From Pseudomonas guineae (GTDB lineage: Bacteria; Pseudomonadota; Gammaproteobacteria; Pseudomonadales; Pseudomonadaceae), in contig NZ_FOQL01000001.1 in NCBI RefSeq assembly GCF_900113745.1, forward strand, positions 434,001 through 498,000: DNA of 64,000 bases, in the 5' to 3' direction. This document shows, one piece after another, positions 44,794 to 53,810 of the stretch. The notes below the pieces were generated by a model that saw only the letters and a list, made by a program, of their open reading frames with translations, searched no databases and was not told the origin of the DNA. Both the position numbers and the translations under genes were made by a program. Position 1 is the first letter of the stretch; every line of letters begins with the position of its first letter.

Positions 44794-45120
44794 ATGAGTA
44801 TCACCTCTGCCAGCATCTGCGCGGCGGCCGACCAATTGCAGGGCTTTGTCGGCTTCAATGCCAAGACCAAGCGCTATATTGTGCGATTTTCGGAAGACTC
44901 CTTCGGCCTCGATGTACTCGAAAACAGCATCATCCCCACCTGCGAATTTGTCTGGTGCGCCGTTGACGGTGAGCTGATGAACCTAGACCGCACGCGCCTG
45001 CAACTGTTGCTGCAGCAGAACATTGATGACCGCCTTAATATCAGCGAACCATTACGGGTTTATGTGCGCCGTTCGGACCTGGCGGAAATCAGCGCCGTGC
45101 GGCATCGCCTCAACGCCTAA
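44794..45120 (+). CDS. Conserved hypothetical protein
   Basis: A 108-residue cytoplasmic protein of even composition. The middle reads QGFVGFNAKTKRYIVRFSED and PTCEFVWCAVDGELMNLDR. GAGG lies eight bases upstream of the ATG. No domain was recognised, no signal or membrane segment. It stands alone before a 346-base gap. Confidence 0.7.
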   Translation: MSITSASICAAADQLQGFVGFNAKTKRYIVRFSEDSFGLDVLENSIIPTCEFVWCAVDGELMNLDRTRLQLLLQQNIDDRLNISEPLRVYVRRSDLAEISAVRHRLNA

Positions 45121-45466
45121 GCGTCCACCTGGGTTTTAACGCCGCCGCCAAATAAGCGTCAGGCTACTCACTCACACCCTCACCGCGACGCCCTCAACAA
45201 ATTAATTGCCGGACTGATTGTATTCCCCTGCGAATCTACTCAAGCGGCTACACGACGCCACCTGCGCGACTAACCGGCGAGCAAAGGCGTAGCCTTTGAG
45301 CATGGCGAATAAGCCGCGAGCTAGAACAGAGATGCGTTTATGGCAGATATTCGCAGCCACTTAGGCGTTCAACTGAAGCCTCGCGAGCGCGCAACAGACT
45401 GGCATACTGTGCGTCGCAAAGGTCGGTGGGTCACCCGACCTCCAGGCTGAAAGGACTCGAATAAAA
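45121..45466. other. 346-base intergenic region without a recognised gene
   Basis: It holds a 36-codon frame at 45340-45450 (MADIRSHLGVQLKPRERATD...) that ends 16 bases before the next start and lacks a clear ribosome-binding site, and a perfect hairpin AGGTCGG / CCGACCT at 45420-45441 just upstream of the next gene. Neither is strong enough to call a gene; a leader RNA or leader peptide is possible. Confidence 0.4.
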
Positions 45467-46354
45467 ATGCTCCGCATCCCTTTATTGGCAGGCTGGCGCT
45501 GGCTGCTAGGCCTGCTGCTGCTCAGTTTATTGCCTCCGCTATATGCCGATGAAGGCGGCGTTATTCACTACCCCCGACGTACCGATGGCGATGAATTCCG
45601 CTCCGTCTATGAGCTGGCGCTTCTACAGCTGGCACTGGAAAAAGCCGACAGCCCTCTGCGTCTGGAGCCCTCGTATTACAGCATGGAGCAGGAACGCGCA
45701 CTGGTTAACCTGGAGCGTAACGAACGCCTCGACGTGGTCTGGAGCGTGACCAGCCATGAGCGCGAACAACGCCTGCTGCCAGTTCGTATCCCGCTGGATA
45801 AGGGCCTATACGGCTGGCGCATCGCCCTACTACCCAGCAGCCGCGAGGCACTGCTCAAGAATGTACGCACCCTCGACGACCTGCGCCCGTTCTCCGCTGG
45901 CCAGGGGCATGACTGGCCAGACACTGACATTCTGCGCAGCAATGGCTTGCCAGTAACCATTTCAGCCAATTACGGCAGCCTGTTTCGCATGCTCCAGGCG
46001 CAACGCTTCGATTACTTTCCGCGCTCGCTGATCGAAATCTGGGGTGAGTTGGAGCATCCACGCAGCAAGCAGCTGGTTGCTGACACGCATGTGCTGCTGC
46101 ATTACCCCGCCGCGATGTATTTCTTCTTCTCACGCCAACGCCCGGAGCTGGCGGAAACTGTACGCCTAGGCCTAGAAAGGGCAATTGCAGATGGCTCATT
46201 CGAGCACCTGTTCCAACAGCATTTCGCGGCCGATCTGCAACGCGCGCAACTAAACCAGCGTCAGGTCATCGAGCTGGAAAACCCTTTACTGCCCAGCGCC
46301 ACGCCCTTACAGCGACGCGAGCTGTGGCTCACTCCGCTATCACCGGCACGCTAG
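45467..46354 (+). CDS. Exported solute-binding-like protein (SBP_bac_3 related)
   Basis: A 295-residue protein with a signal peptide (hydrophobic residues 8-24, cut near LYADE). The mature protein shows features of diverged family 3 solute-binding proteins common in Pseudomonas: YPRRTDGDEFRSVYELALLQLAL at the start, RLDVVWSVTSHEREQRLLPV as the ligand-lobe stretch and YFFFSRQRPELAETVRLGLERAI near the end. No ABC partner genes are near. Its 3' end overlaps the convergent phospholipase-like gene by 26 bases. Confidence 0.75.
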   Translation: MLRIPLLAGWRWLLGLLLLSLLPPLYADEGGVIHYPRRTDGDEFRSVYELALLQLALEKADSPLRLEPSYYSMEQERALVNLERNERLDVVWSVTSHEREQRLLPVRIPLDKGLYGWRIALLPSSREALLKNVRTLDDLRPFSAGQGHDWPDTDILRSNGLPVTISANYGSLFRMLQAQRFDYFPRSLIEIWGELEHPRSKQLVADTHVLLHYPAAMYFFFSRQRPELAETVRLGLERAIADGSFEHLFQQHFAADLQRAQLNQRQVIELENPLLPSATPLQRRELWLTPLSPAR

Positions 46355-47651
46355 AAGGCTGAGCCAAGGTGGTCTGCACGACATTGCGACTGTGTGCGCC
46401 AAAGCGCTTGAACAGCTCCACCAGTAACGACTCAAGTAGCGGATCAGCCTCCGTCGGAGTCAACTGATTGCCGCCGCTAAACCCCGGGGCGGCCTCCGGC
46501 TTACGTGCCAACCACTGGCCGATGATCTCATCCAAACCATCGGCACTGGCAAAGGACTCGGCCGCTACAACCTGCTGCGCATAGTCAGTCGAGAACGCGG
46601 CATAACTATCCGCTGGACTCTGTGCATAGGCCTGCAACAGCGGCGACACTGCCTGCTCGCCCATCAGTTGCTGCATGCGTTCAAGCTGATATTCCTCGAG
46701 GGCGGTGTGCCGGTCTGCCACACGGGCAATGATCGCCAGACGGTCTGCGGGGTAACCGCTGGCCGCCTTGAGGGCAATCAGCATCAGCTCAGGCGTAGTG
46801 ACCCCCGGTACGGTTTTAGCGTGGTAAGGCTGAGTCAGGTCCTGCATGTAGTGCAGCGCCCAACCGAGAAAGCGATACCCCCAATACTCATGTCCGCTGG
46901 CCAGGGCTAAACGGGCAAGACCGGTGTACTGGTAAATACGCCAGTGCGGCAGGGTGCGCCGCAAGTAGGGCGCGGCTTGAAACACCAGCTCCGGCTCGTG
47001 GTAATAGCCGATGTGAAAAGGCGCTTGCGAGGAATACTCGAAGCGCGCGTCGCCAAACGGCTGTTCGCCAAAGTTGTACTGCCTACCGACATCGCCAGGG
47101 TTGTCGCTGAACAGGTTGATGTCATGGCCATAATCCGGTTCATCCGCCGCACTGCTCAGTACCTGCACGGCACTCACGGCCTCGCCCGGCTGCAAGGCCA
47201 GATAACACCAATGGCTCCAGGGGCCTAGCTTGCGAAAAACCAGCACCTGCTCGGCGGCCAAGCGCGCTCGGCCCTCGTCAGCCTGCCCGGGCAATTGCTG
47301 GACAAAACCGGCCAAGCGAATCTGTGGATTAACCCGTAACGCATGCAGAAAGGCACTGCGCCTATCACTCGCAGGCACGCTGCTGGCGCTAAAGCGCAAG
47401 GCATCCGGGCGCAGCGGATAATCCGCGAAATGCACGCGGGCAAAGGCCTCCTGCGCATCCAGCAGCTGCTCAATAGCTGGCGCCTGATCGTTGAGAAACG
47501 TCTGCAACGGCTCGTAGTTCAGCGTGCGCTGTAACTCCGGCAGAGTTTGCAACGCCAATTGACTGCCGAGCGAGTGATTGGACCAGGCCAGTGCACTTAA
47601 CGGCTGACAGGCCAGGCAGCAGGCAGATAGCAACAGCAACAATGGCTTCAC
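46329..47651 (-). CDS. Exported zinc-dependent phospholipase C / S1-P1-nuclease-fold protein
   Basis: A 440-residue protein. The GTG at 47651, with GGAG five bases upstream, opens a signal peptide (KPLLLLLSACCLACQPLSALA) whose predicted cleavage leaves WSNHSLGSQLAL, i.e. a Trp at mature position 1, the N-terminal zinc ligand of this fold. The metal site continues in GHEYWGYRFLGWALHYMQD and LTQPYHA, the His-Asp and His ligands. It would hydrolyse phosphodiesters such as phospholipids in the periplasm or outside. About 200 extra residues surround the core. It converges on a solute-binding gene and follows the FHA gene by 135 bases. Confidence 0.75.
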   Translation of the reverse strand: MKPLLLLLSACCLACQPLSALAWSNHSLGSQLALQTLPELQRTLNYEPLQTFLNDQAPAIEQLLDAQEAFARVHFADYPLRPDALRFSASSVPASDRRSAFLHALRVNPQIRLAGFVQQLPGQADEGRARLAAEQVLVFRKLGPWSHWCYLALQPGEAVSAVQVLSSAADEPDYGHDINLFSDNPGDVGRQYNFGEQPFGDARFEYSSQAPFHIGYYHEPELVFQAAPYLRRTLPHWRIYQYTGLARLALASGHEYWGYRFLGWALHYMQDLTQPYHAKTVPGVTTPELMLIALKAASGYPADRLAIIARVADRHTALEEYQLERMQQLMGEQAVSPLLQAYAQSPADSYAAFSTDYAQQVVAAESFASADGLDEIIGQWLARKPEAAPGFSGGNQLTPTEADPLLESLLVELFKRFGAHSRNVVQTTLAQPSSVPVIAE

Positions 47652-47786
47652 GGCGACTCCGACGCAGGCAGGGCAAAGAGCCATAGCCTAACGCCTAAGC
47701 CGCTACCTGGCACTGTCGTATCAAGTCAACCTACTCACTAATCGGGCAGCTTAACGCCGAACCTTGGCGATGAGTCCTGGCTGGAA

Positions 47787-48644
47787 CTAGTTGATAAACA
47801 CAACCGCTGCCACGACCAGCGCAATCACCGCCAGCGCGAAGGCTAACAGCAGCGTATTCAGGCGCCTTGGCTCATTCGCGACGGGGGCCGCCACATGCAG
47901 CGGGTTGGCCTGAGCGACGGTGCGCAGCGGGTTGGCATGGCTATTCTGTGAGCTGGATAAGGTGGCCATCTTGAGCGGCTTGGGCAGGTCCACCGCGCGC
48001 ATAAATAGCGTGGCATCTTCATCCGCGCTTAGGGTTACCGTGCTTTTCGGCCCGATCACCATCAAGCTGACCGAACCCATCTTCAACTGGTCACCTGGCT
48101 GCAACACCGCCGTCGCAACTTTTTGTTGGTTGACCTGCAGGCCATTGGCCGACGCCAGGTCTTTGACCTCCAGCACATTGTCTTTGAGGTAAAACTCGCA
48201 GTGCCGACGCGACAATTGCTGATCGCTAAAACACAGCTCGCATTTCACTGAACGGCCAAAGGTCATGGAGCCGTTGATATGGAATTTCTTACCTTCATGC
48301 TCGCCCTGAATCACCTGCAGGTACCAGCGCGCGCCCTGCTCAACTTTAGCCTTGCTGCGCGCTGGATCGACCAGCAGCAACTCCACTGAACCTAAACGCA
48401 GACGATCCTCGGCACGCAACTGGAAGCGCGTATTGATGCGCTCATCGTTGACGAAAGAGCCGCCTGGGCTGCCGACATCGGTCAGGTAATAGAAACCATG
48501 GTCTTGGCGAATTTCCGCGTGAAACGAGCCAATGCTCGGGTCAACTAGGACGAGGCTGTTGCGGCTGTCCTGGCCGATGGTGAAGCGCTCGTCGACCAGC
48601 CAGATTGGCGCCTGACGATTATCACTGAAGTGAATTTTGAGCAT
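47787..48644 (-). CDS. Tandem-FHA-domain protein with C-terminal membrane anchor
   Basis: A 285-residue protein with two FHA phosphothreonine-binding domains: about residues 20-90 (FTIGQDSRNSLVLVDPSIGSFHAEI, then GSFVNDERI) and about 120-200 (FGRSVKCELCFSDQQLSRRHCEF, then SANGLQVNQQKV). A Pro/Ala linker leads to a single C-terminal helix (LLLAFALAVIALVVAAVVFI). It is the third gene after PP2C and the kinase on the same strand, so it is likely a reader of that kinase's phosphorylation at the inner membrane. Confidence 0.9.
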   Translation of the reverse strand: MLKIHFSDNRQAPIWLVDERFTIGQDSRNSLVLVDPSIGSFHAEIRQDHGFYYLTDVGSPGGSFVNDERINTRFQLRAEDRLRLGSVELLLVDPARSKAKVEQGARWYLQVIQGEHEGKKFHINGSMTFGRSVKCELCFSDQQLSRRHCEFYLKDNVLEVKDLASANGLQVNQQKVATAVLQPGDQLKMGSVSLMVIGPKSTVTLSADEDATLFMRAVDLPKPLKMATLSSSQNSHANPLRTVAQANPLHVAAPVANEPRRLNTLLLAFALAVIALVVAAVVFIN

Positions 48645-48800
48645 CTACAACACTACCCCAAAGTCAGTTAAACAGCCGCCTGGAAACCGGATCAAAGCTT
48701 GCCACACCTGACGCCAGCCGAATTAACGCCAGGTGCCAGCGAGTCGAGGCGCGCATGCTGCCTGGCAATCAGCCGGCTAGCAACACACCAGCATGGTTAC

Positions 48801-50303
48801 TTATTCAAATAGGTTGTTCCACAGCCGCTTAACCGGATTAACCGGCGCGGGTTGCTGAGCCGCTGCGGGCTTACGACGTGCTGTTTGGGCCTGGCGTACA
48901 CGCTGCTCATGGCCATCGAGCAGTTGCAACAACGCCTCATTGCCCGGTTCCACCTCCAGCCCCTGCTGCACCAATGCCAGAGCCAAGGCAAACTCGCGGC
49001 GCTTATAGGCCGCCTCGCTTTGCACGATATAGCGCTGCGCCACTCGGTTGATCCCGGCCATGGCCAACAGGTTGTCCGGCTCCAACGCCAGCACCTGGCG
49101 GAAGTAGTAGGTCGCGCTGTCATTTTCGGGGAGCAGCAACTGTTGATTCACCAGGCGCTGCTCGGCCAATTGCAGGGCCTGGTTGACCCGCGCCTGCAGA
49201 ACACGGTCTAGGCCATCGAGAGCTTGAGGGTTGTCCGACTCAAGCGCCAGCACCTGGCGAAACAGGTAGTCGGCGTTATCTTGCGCAGGTTCAAGCAGGT
49301 TGCCTGCTTGCAACTGCAGTTCAGCGCGCGCTAATTGCTCGCTGATTTGCTTTTGTTGATACAGGTGATAACCGCCGGCCGCCGTGCCGGCCGAAACCAG
49401 CAAACCTGCCAGCAGCCAGACCCACAGCCTAGTACGTGTAAGCTTTGTCCTTGCCGGCCGAGCCATGCTAAGCGCTGGGGCGATGCGCGTGCGGTCCGGA
49501 TCATCCTGGGTCAACTCGTCCAGACTGGCCAGCAGCACCCGGCAGTCGCTAAACCGCTCATCTGGGTCTTTGGCCAGCATGCGCTCGAGTAGCCACTGGT
49601 AATTCTGTAGCGGTGCAGGCAGTTGCGGCACGGCCATCTGCAAGTGATTCATCACGGTCTGGGTGTAGTTGGCGGCGCGATAGGGATTAATGCCGGTGAG
49701 CATCTCCAGCAGAATCACCCCCAGGCTGTAGATATCGCTGCGCGCATCCAGGGCCTGACATTGCGCCTGCTCGGGGCTGCTATAGGACGGGCTTCCGACG
49801 GCGATGCCGAACTGGGTCAAGTCATGGTCGAGCTCAACTTCCTTGGCCACACCAAAGTCGGTGATGACTGCCGTGCCGTCACTGCGAAAGAGGATGTTGG
49901 CCGGTTTGATGTCGCGGTGCACAAGGCCCTGGTCATGCACCACCGCCAAGCCACTGGCTACCTGCTGGACGATGCGCAGGGCACGTGCCAGCTCGAAGAC
50001 TTCACCTTTAAACTGCGCCAGATCACCGCCGGCGACAAACTCCATGGCTAAGTAATGGCGTCCATCAGCCAGCTGGTTGATGTCATAAATGGTGATGATC
50101 GAGGGGTGATGCAAAGAGGCGACAATATGGCCTTCCTTGATAAAGCGCTGACTGAACGCCTGATCATCTGCGCTCAGCAAGACCTTGATCGCTACCTTTC
50201 GGTGCAGCGACTCCTGAGTGGCCAGGTACACCTCGGCCATACCACCTTTACCCAGGCGGCCATGCACTTGATAACCGGGAATAACAAGCAATTGTTCAGT
50301 CAT
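48801..50303 (-). CDS. Membrane Ser/Thr protein kinase with TPR-like C-terminal repeats
   Basis: A 500-residue Hanks-type kinase. The Gly-loop is GRLGKGGMAEVYLA, the catalytic lysine VAIKVLL, the catalytic loop VHRDIKPANILF, the metal motif DFGVAKE and the activation-segment end GSPSYSSPEQAQ. A single membrane helix (LWVWLLAGLLVSAGTAAGG) near residue 305 is followed by a C-terminal part with two copies of FRQVLALExDNxxAxxGxxRV, TPR-like. It starts 21 bases after the phosphatase stop, an operon. It resembles Stk/PpkA kinases of type VI clusters, but no secretion genes are nearby. Confidence 0.93.
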   Translation of the reverse strand: MTEQLLVIPGYQVHGRLGKGGMAEVYLATQESLHRKVAIKVLLSADDQAFSQRFIKEGHIVASLHHPSIITIYDINQLADGRHYLAMEFVAGGDLAQFKGEVFELARALRIVQQVASGLAVVHDQGLVHRDIKPANILFRSDGTAVITDFGVAKEVELDHDLTQFGIAVGSPSYSSPEQAQCQALDARSDIYSLGVILLEMLTGINPYRAANYTQTVMNHLQMAVPQLPAPLQNYQWLLERMLAKDPDERFSDCRVLLASLDELTQDDPDRTRIAPALSMARPARTKLTRTRLWVWLLAGLLVSAGTAAGGYHLYQQKQISEQLARAELQLQAGNLLEPAQDNADYLFRQVLALESDNPQALDGLDRVLQARVNQALQLAEQRLVNQQLLLPENDSATYYFRQVLALEPDNLLAMAGINRVAQRYIVQSEAAYKRREFALALALVQQGLEVEPGNEALLQLLDGHEQRVRQAQTARRKPAAAQQPAPVNPVKRLWNNLFE

Positions 50304-50324
50304 GGGTCAAAGCGCATCTGCAAG

Positions 50325-51098
50325 TTAAGGCTTACGGGAGGTGAACAGGCGACTGAGCAAACCACGGGGTTTGGTTTCAACACTGGGCGCCGCCGCGTCA
50401 CGGCCGAGCACGATACAGGAGATATTATCCTTGCCACCCATTTCGTTGGCCCGCGCCAACAGCTGGGTCACCAGCTCATCAAGGGTATGGGCGTTGCTGC
50501 ACAGCTGCTGGATCTGCACGTCTTCAAGCTCACCGGTCAAACCGTCACTGCACAGCAACAGCAACTCTTGCTCACCAAGTGAGCCGTGCTGCACACCAAC
50601 CTGCAGCGGCTGCTCATCTCGCCCCAGGCACTGCAAAATGACATTGCGCTGCGGATGGCTTCGGGCCACTTGTGGGCTCATCTGACCGGCATCGATCATC
50701 ATCTGCACCCAGCTGTGATCGTGGGTCAGCTGCTCGATATGCCCAGCACTGACGCGATAGACGCGGCTATCGCCAACCCAGGCAATGCTGAACTCGGCCC
50801 CCTCGAAACGCACCGCGACCAGGGTCGTGCCCATGCCGCGCTGCTCATCAGCACGGGCGACAGCGAGAATCTCGCGATTGGCCGCCTGCACCGCTTCTAC
50901 CAATTCCAATCCACTGGCGCAGCCCGTCTGTAACGCCTGCAGCGCTAAGGCACTGGCCACTTCGCCGCATTGATGCCCGCCCATGCCGTCGGCAATTGCC
51001 CACAGATTCAACTGCGGGCAACACAGCAGGGCATCTTCATTGTGCTCACGCACGCGCCCAGGCACGCTGTGGCCGGCATAAATCAGTGCTTGTTCCAT
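50325..51098 (-). CDS. PP2C-type Ser/Thr protein phosphatase
   Basis: A 257-residue metal-dependent phosphatase. Motifs are SVPGRVREHNEDALL, LWAIADGMGGHQCGE, ISIAWVGDSRVYR-type (FSIAWVGDSRVYR), LLLLCSDGLTGE and GGKDNISCIVL, with the acidic metal ligands intact. It dephosphorylates Ser/Thr phosphoproteins and is probably the opposing enzyme to the kinase just downstream. ATG 51098 was chosen over 51131 because the PP2C N-terminus begins directly there and GAG precedes it. First gene of the phosphatase-kinase-FHA set. Confidence 0.93.
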   Translation of the reverse strand: MEQALIYAGHSVPGRVREHNEDALLCCPQLNLWAIADGMGGHQCGEVASALALQALQTGCASGLELVEAVQAANREILAVARADEQRGMGTTLVAVRFEGAEFSIAWVGDSRVYRVSAGHIEQLTHDHSWVQMMIDAGQMSPQVARSHPQRNVILQCLGRDEQPLQVGVQHGSLGEQELLLLCSDGLTGELEDVQIQQLCSNAHTLDELVTQLLARANEMGGKDNISCIVLGRDAAAPSVETKPRGLLSRLFTSRKP

Positions 51099-51373
51099 CC
51101 ACGTCTCGCCATAGGGTTCAACAGCCGCCAAGTGCTACGCGGCATTCAGCTCAAGGGACCATGATGCGACGACAAACGCAGGCTGTCACCGCTGGCCGGC
51201 GACTTTGCCAGTGAACTGTTAACCAGTCGAACCCAACATACCTAAGCAAGGCCGGATAACGTCTCAGCTATTCGCCCCGCATGGGCGTAGACTCAAGGCA
51301 CCGGCCTCGTCTCATCGCGAGGAGATGGCACGCTTCAGACTATTCAACCACGACATTGTCAGAGGTGAAGATC

Positions 51374-51505
51374 ATGAGCAAAGGGATGGATTCAAAGAAA
51401 CAACTGAAGAAAAAGCCGCTGAAAACCGCCAGCGAAAAGCGTTTGGATAAGAAAGACAAGCACGGTGCAAAAACCCTGCTCGGCAGCCACGCCACCAACG
51501 CCTAA
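51374..51505 (+). CDS. Small Lys-rich conserved protein
   Basis: A 43-residue protein, MSKGMDSKKQLKKKPLKTAS followed by EKRLDKKDKHGAKTLLGSH, about one third lysine. GAGGTGAAG lies just upstream of the ATG. I recall similar MSKGMDSKKQ-type small proteins in Pseudomonas, which favours a real gene. A nucleic-acid or ribosome-binding role is possible from charge only. Confidence 0.7.
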   Translation: MSKGMDSKKQLKKKPLKTASEKRLDKKDKHGAKTLLGSHATNA

Positions 51506-51572
51506 ACCACCGGCCTGAGGCGAGCAACGCTTGCGCTCGGGCATCCACCGCAGACCACTCTCGCCATCCGCT

Positions 51573-51992
51573 ATGTTCTACCGCAAACTCCCAGCCCCAC
51601 TTAACCCGCTTGCCAATAAGTTCTACCGCAGCCAACGCTCGGCCATGCGCGCCAAGGCTGGCGAGCAAATATGGGTGGCTGAAGACAGTGCAATAGTCGC
51701 AGCACTCTGCCTGCAAAAGGTCGAGCGCGGCCACTGGCTAACCCGCTTACTGGTCGCCCCACCGCAGCGCAGAAAGGGCGTGGCGCGGCAATTGATCGAA
51801 GCGGCCCTGGTCGATTGCACTACACCGGTCTGGTTGTTCTGCGAGCCGCAGTTACACGACTTTTACCTGCGCCTGGGCTTTACCCCTTGCACCGAGCTGC
51901 CTCAACCATTGGCTGAGCGCCTGGCTCGCTATCAGCGCAGTAAACGTCTGATTGCATTTACCCGCCCCTCGGCGCAGGCCTTGCAGCACTAA
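51573..51992 (+). CDS. GNAT family N-acetyltransferase
   Basis: A 139-residue GNAT protein. The acetyl-CoA motif is LLVAPPQRRKGVARQLIEAAL, preceded by the beta-strand stretch IVAALCLQKVE and followed by WLFCEPQLHDFYLRLGF, the usual helix and Tyr region. The ATG at 51573 was chosen from two in-frame ATGs; the earlier one at 51531 has no supporting ribosome-binding site. Substrate unknown. Confidence 0.8.
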   Translation: MFYRKLPAPLNPLANKFYRSQRSAMRAKAGEQIWVAEDSAIVAALCLQKVERGHWLTRLLVAPPQRRKGVARQLIEAALVDCTTPVWLFCEPQLHDFYLRLGFTPCTELPQPLAERLARYQRSKRLIAFTRPSAQALQH

Positions 51993-52135
51993 GCTTGCAA
52001 CCTTAATGCAGGCGGAGCCGGGTACAGCTTGGCAGGCAGCGCCCGATACTGGCACTTTGCTCAACCTTACTATTGCTATAGTTGGCGAAAGCTCTGCATG
52101 CTTACGCAGAATAAATATAAAGCGGGTCTATACCT

Positions 52136-53173
52136 ATGCGTATACCGCGGTTGCTCAAGCGCCTGCGTAACAACTTTCAGCTATCCATCATTACCCTGAT
52201 GGGTATGTTTGGCGTGATTGGCATTAGCCCTTACGCCGTATACCGGTTAGCCACCGGTAACTACCTGGTAGGCGTCGCCGATAGCGTAATTGTTGTCTCC
52301 ACCGTATTCGCGGTGCTGTACGCCTGGCGGACAGGCGATACAGTCAAGCCTGGCATCTACCTGGCCAGCATTTTCTCGGCTGCAGCCACCCTGATTGCCA
52401 TCAACCTGGGCGTCAATGGTCTGTTCTGGATCTATCCGCTGATCCTCTTTAACTTCTTTATGGTGTCCCCGCGCAAGGCCTTATTGGCCACGACGTTGGT
52501 TCTTACGGCCCTGGTCGGTTACAGCCTGCTAAAGCAGGGATCGGTGTTCGAAAGCGACTACCAGATGATTTCATTTCTAGTCACCAGCATGATGGCCAGC
52601 GTCCTCAGTTTTGTTTTTGCTTACCGCACCAACAGCCAGCGCGACGAGTTACAACAATTAGCCATCCATGACTCGCTGACCGGAGCACGTAACCGCCGCG
52701 CCATGAATGAAGAGCTAAAAATCGCTGCGTCCATTAAGCGGCGCCACGGCAACCACTACGGCGTATTGACCATGGACCTGGATCACTTCAAACGGGTCAA
52801 CGACAACCATGGTCATCAGGCCGGCGATCAAGTACTGGTGGACTTTGTCGAGCTGATCAAAAGCGCCTCACGCGAAGAAGATCGCCTATTCCGCTTCGGC
52901 GGCGAAGAGTTCCTGCTGCTGTTACCCAATACCGAAAGAGCCGGCCTACTGGCGGCGGCTCTGCACTTGCAGCAACAGATCAGGCAACACTTGCGCGGGC
53001 CAAGCGAGGCCGTGACCATGTCTGTCGGCGGCGCCATAATGCGCCACGATGAACACTGGGAAGACTTGCTGCAACGGGCCGATCAACGCCTGTATCGCGC
53101 CAAGAGCGCCGGCCGTAACTGCATCGTGATTGATGACGGCACCGACAGCACAAACCTCCAGCCTATCGCCTGA
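52136..53173 (+). CDS. Membrane diguanylate cyclase (GGDEF)
   Basis: A 345-residue protein. Five or six membrane helices in residues 15-165 (for example LSIITLMGMFGVIGISPYAVY and GLFWIYPLILFNFFMVS) precede a GGDEF domain whose active site reads FRFGGEEFLLLLPN; the substrate motif DLDHFKRVNDNHGHQAGD and the family start IHDSLTGARNRRAM are intact. The inhibitory site RxxD is REED, five residues before GGEEF. It makes c-di-GMP, with product inhibition. The membrane part probably senses a signal not deducible here. No clear Shine-Dalgarno. Confidence 0.93.
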   Translation: MRIPRLLKRLRNNFQLSIITLMGMFGVIGISPYAVYRLATGNYLVGVADSVIVVSTVFAVLYAWRTGDTVKPGIYLASIFSAAATLIAINLGVNGLFWIYPLILFNFFMVSPRKALLATTLVLTALVGYSLLKQGSVFESDYQMISFLVTSMMASVLSFVFAYRTNSQRDELQQLAIHDSLTGARNRRAMNEELKIAASIKRRHGNHYGVLTMDLDHFKRVNDNHGHQAGDQVLVDFVELIKSASREEDRLFRFGGEEFLLLLPNTERAGLLAAALHLQQQIRQHLRGPSEAVTMSVGGAIMRHDEHWEDLLQRADQRLYRAKSAGRNCIVIDDGTDSTNLQPIA

Positions 53174-53292
53174 CCCTGCGGTTTATCTTTGCTTACAACT
53201 TGCAGCGGTAAAATACTTGTCCGCTGCCGGCAGCGCTGTAACAACACAGCGTTGCCCTTGTCTATTGGCCACACTTAATCGAGAGCACTGCC

Positions 53293-53808
53293 ATGAAAAG
53301 ACGCTCGCTGCTCAAGGCTATAGCCCTGTTGCCAGCCCTGCCCCTGCTCGGTCACGCCCCGCTCAGCCTGGCGCAAGCCATCGCCAGTAGCATAACGCCG
53401 CTGGACAAACCACATAGCGCTTGGCGTGATCTGCTAACGCCCGAGGCCTATGCGGTACTGTTTGAGGAAGACACCGAAGCCCCTGGCAGCAGCCCACTGA
53501 ATCAGGAAAAGCGCGACGGCACTTACGCCTGCGCAGCCTGCTACCTGCCGCTGTTCGTCAGCCAGGACAAATATGAAAGCGGCACTGGCTGGCCCAGCTT
53601 TACCCAGCCGATTGCCGGCCACATGGGGCAGAAGCGCGATTTCAAGCTGTTCTTCCCGCGTACCGAATACCACTGCGCGCGCTGCGGCGGGCATCAGGGT
53701 CACGTCTTTGATGACGGCCCAAAGCCGCGCGGTGAGCGCTGGTGCAACAACGGCGTGGCCTTGCGCTTTATTCCTAAAGGCGAATCTTTACCCGAGCTGC
53801 GGAGCTGA
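53293..53808 (+). CDS. msrB: Exported methionine-R-sulfoxide reductase MsrB
   Basis: A 171-residue MsrB with a Tat-like signal (MKRRSLLKAIALLPALPLLG). Zinc-binding pairs are CAAC and CARC, the catalytic region is RWCNNGVALRF, and YESGTGWPSF and HQGHVFDDGP are the family substrate-site segments. It reduces the R form of methionine sulfoxide. Export places it in the periplasm. It is two bases upstream of an msrA gene, so the pair is one operon. Confidence 0.93.
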   Translation: MKRRSLLKAIALLPALPLLGHAPLSLAQAIASSITPLDKPHSAWRDLLTPEAYAVLFEEDTEAPGSSPLNQEKRDGTYACAACYLPLFVSQDKYESGTGWPSFTQPIAGHMGQKRDFKLFFPRTEYHCARCGGHQGHVFDDGPKPRGERWCNNGVALRFIPKGESLPELRS

Positions 53809-53810
53809 AT

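Noticed and set aside
45340..45450. 36-codon frame just before the solute-binding protein gene
   Set aside because: No clear ribosome-binding site and no known family; kept only as a possible leader peptide.
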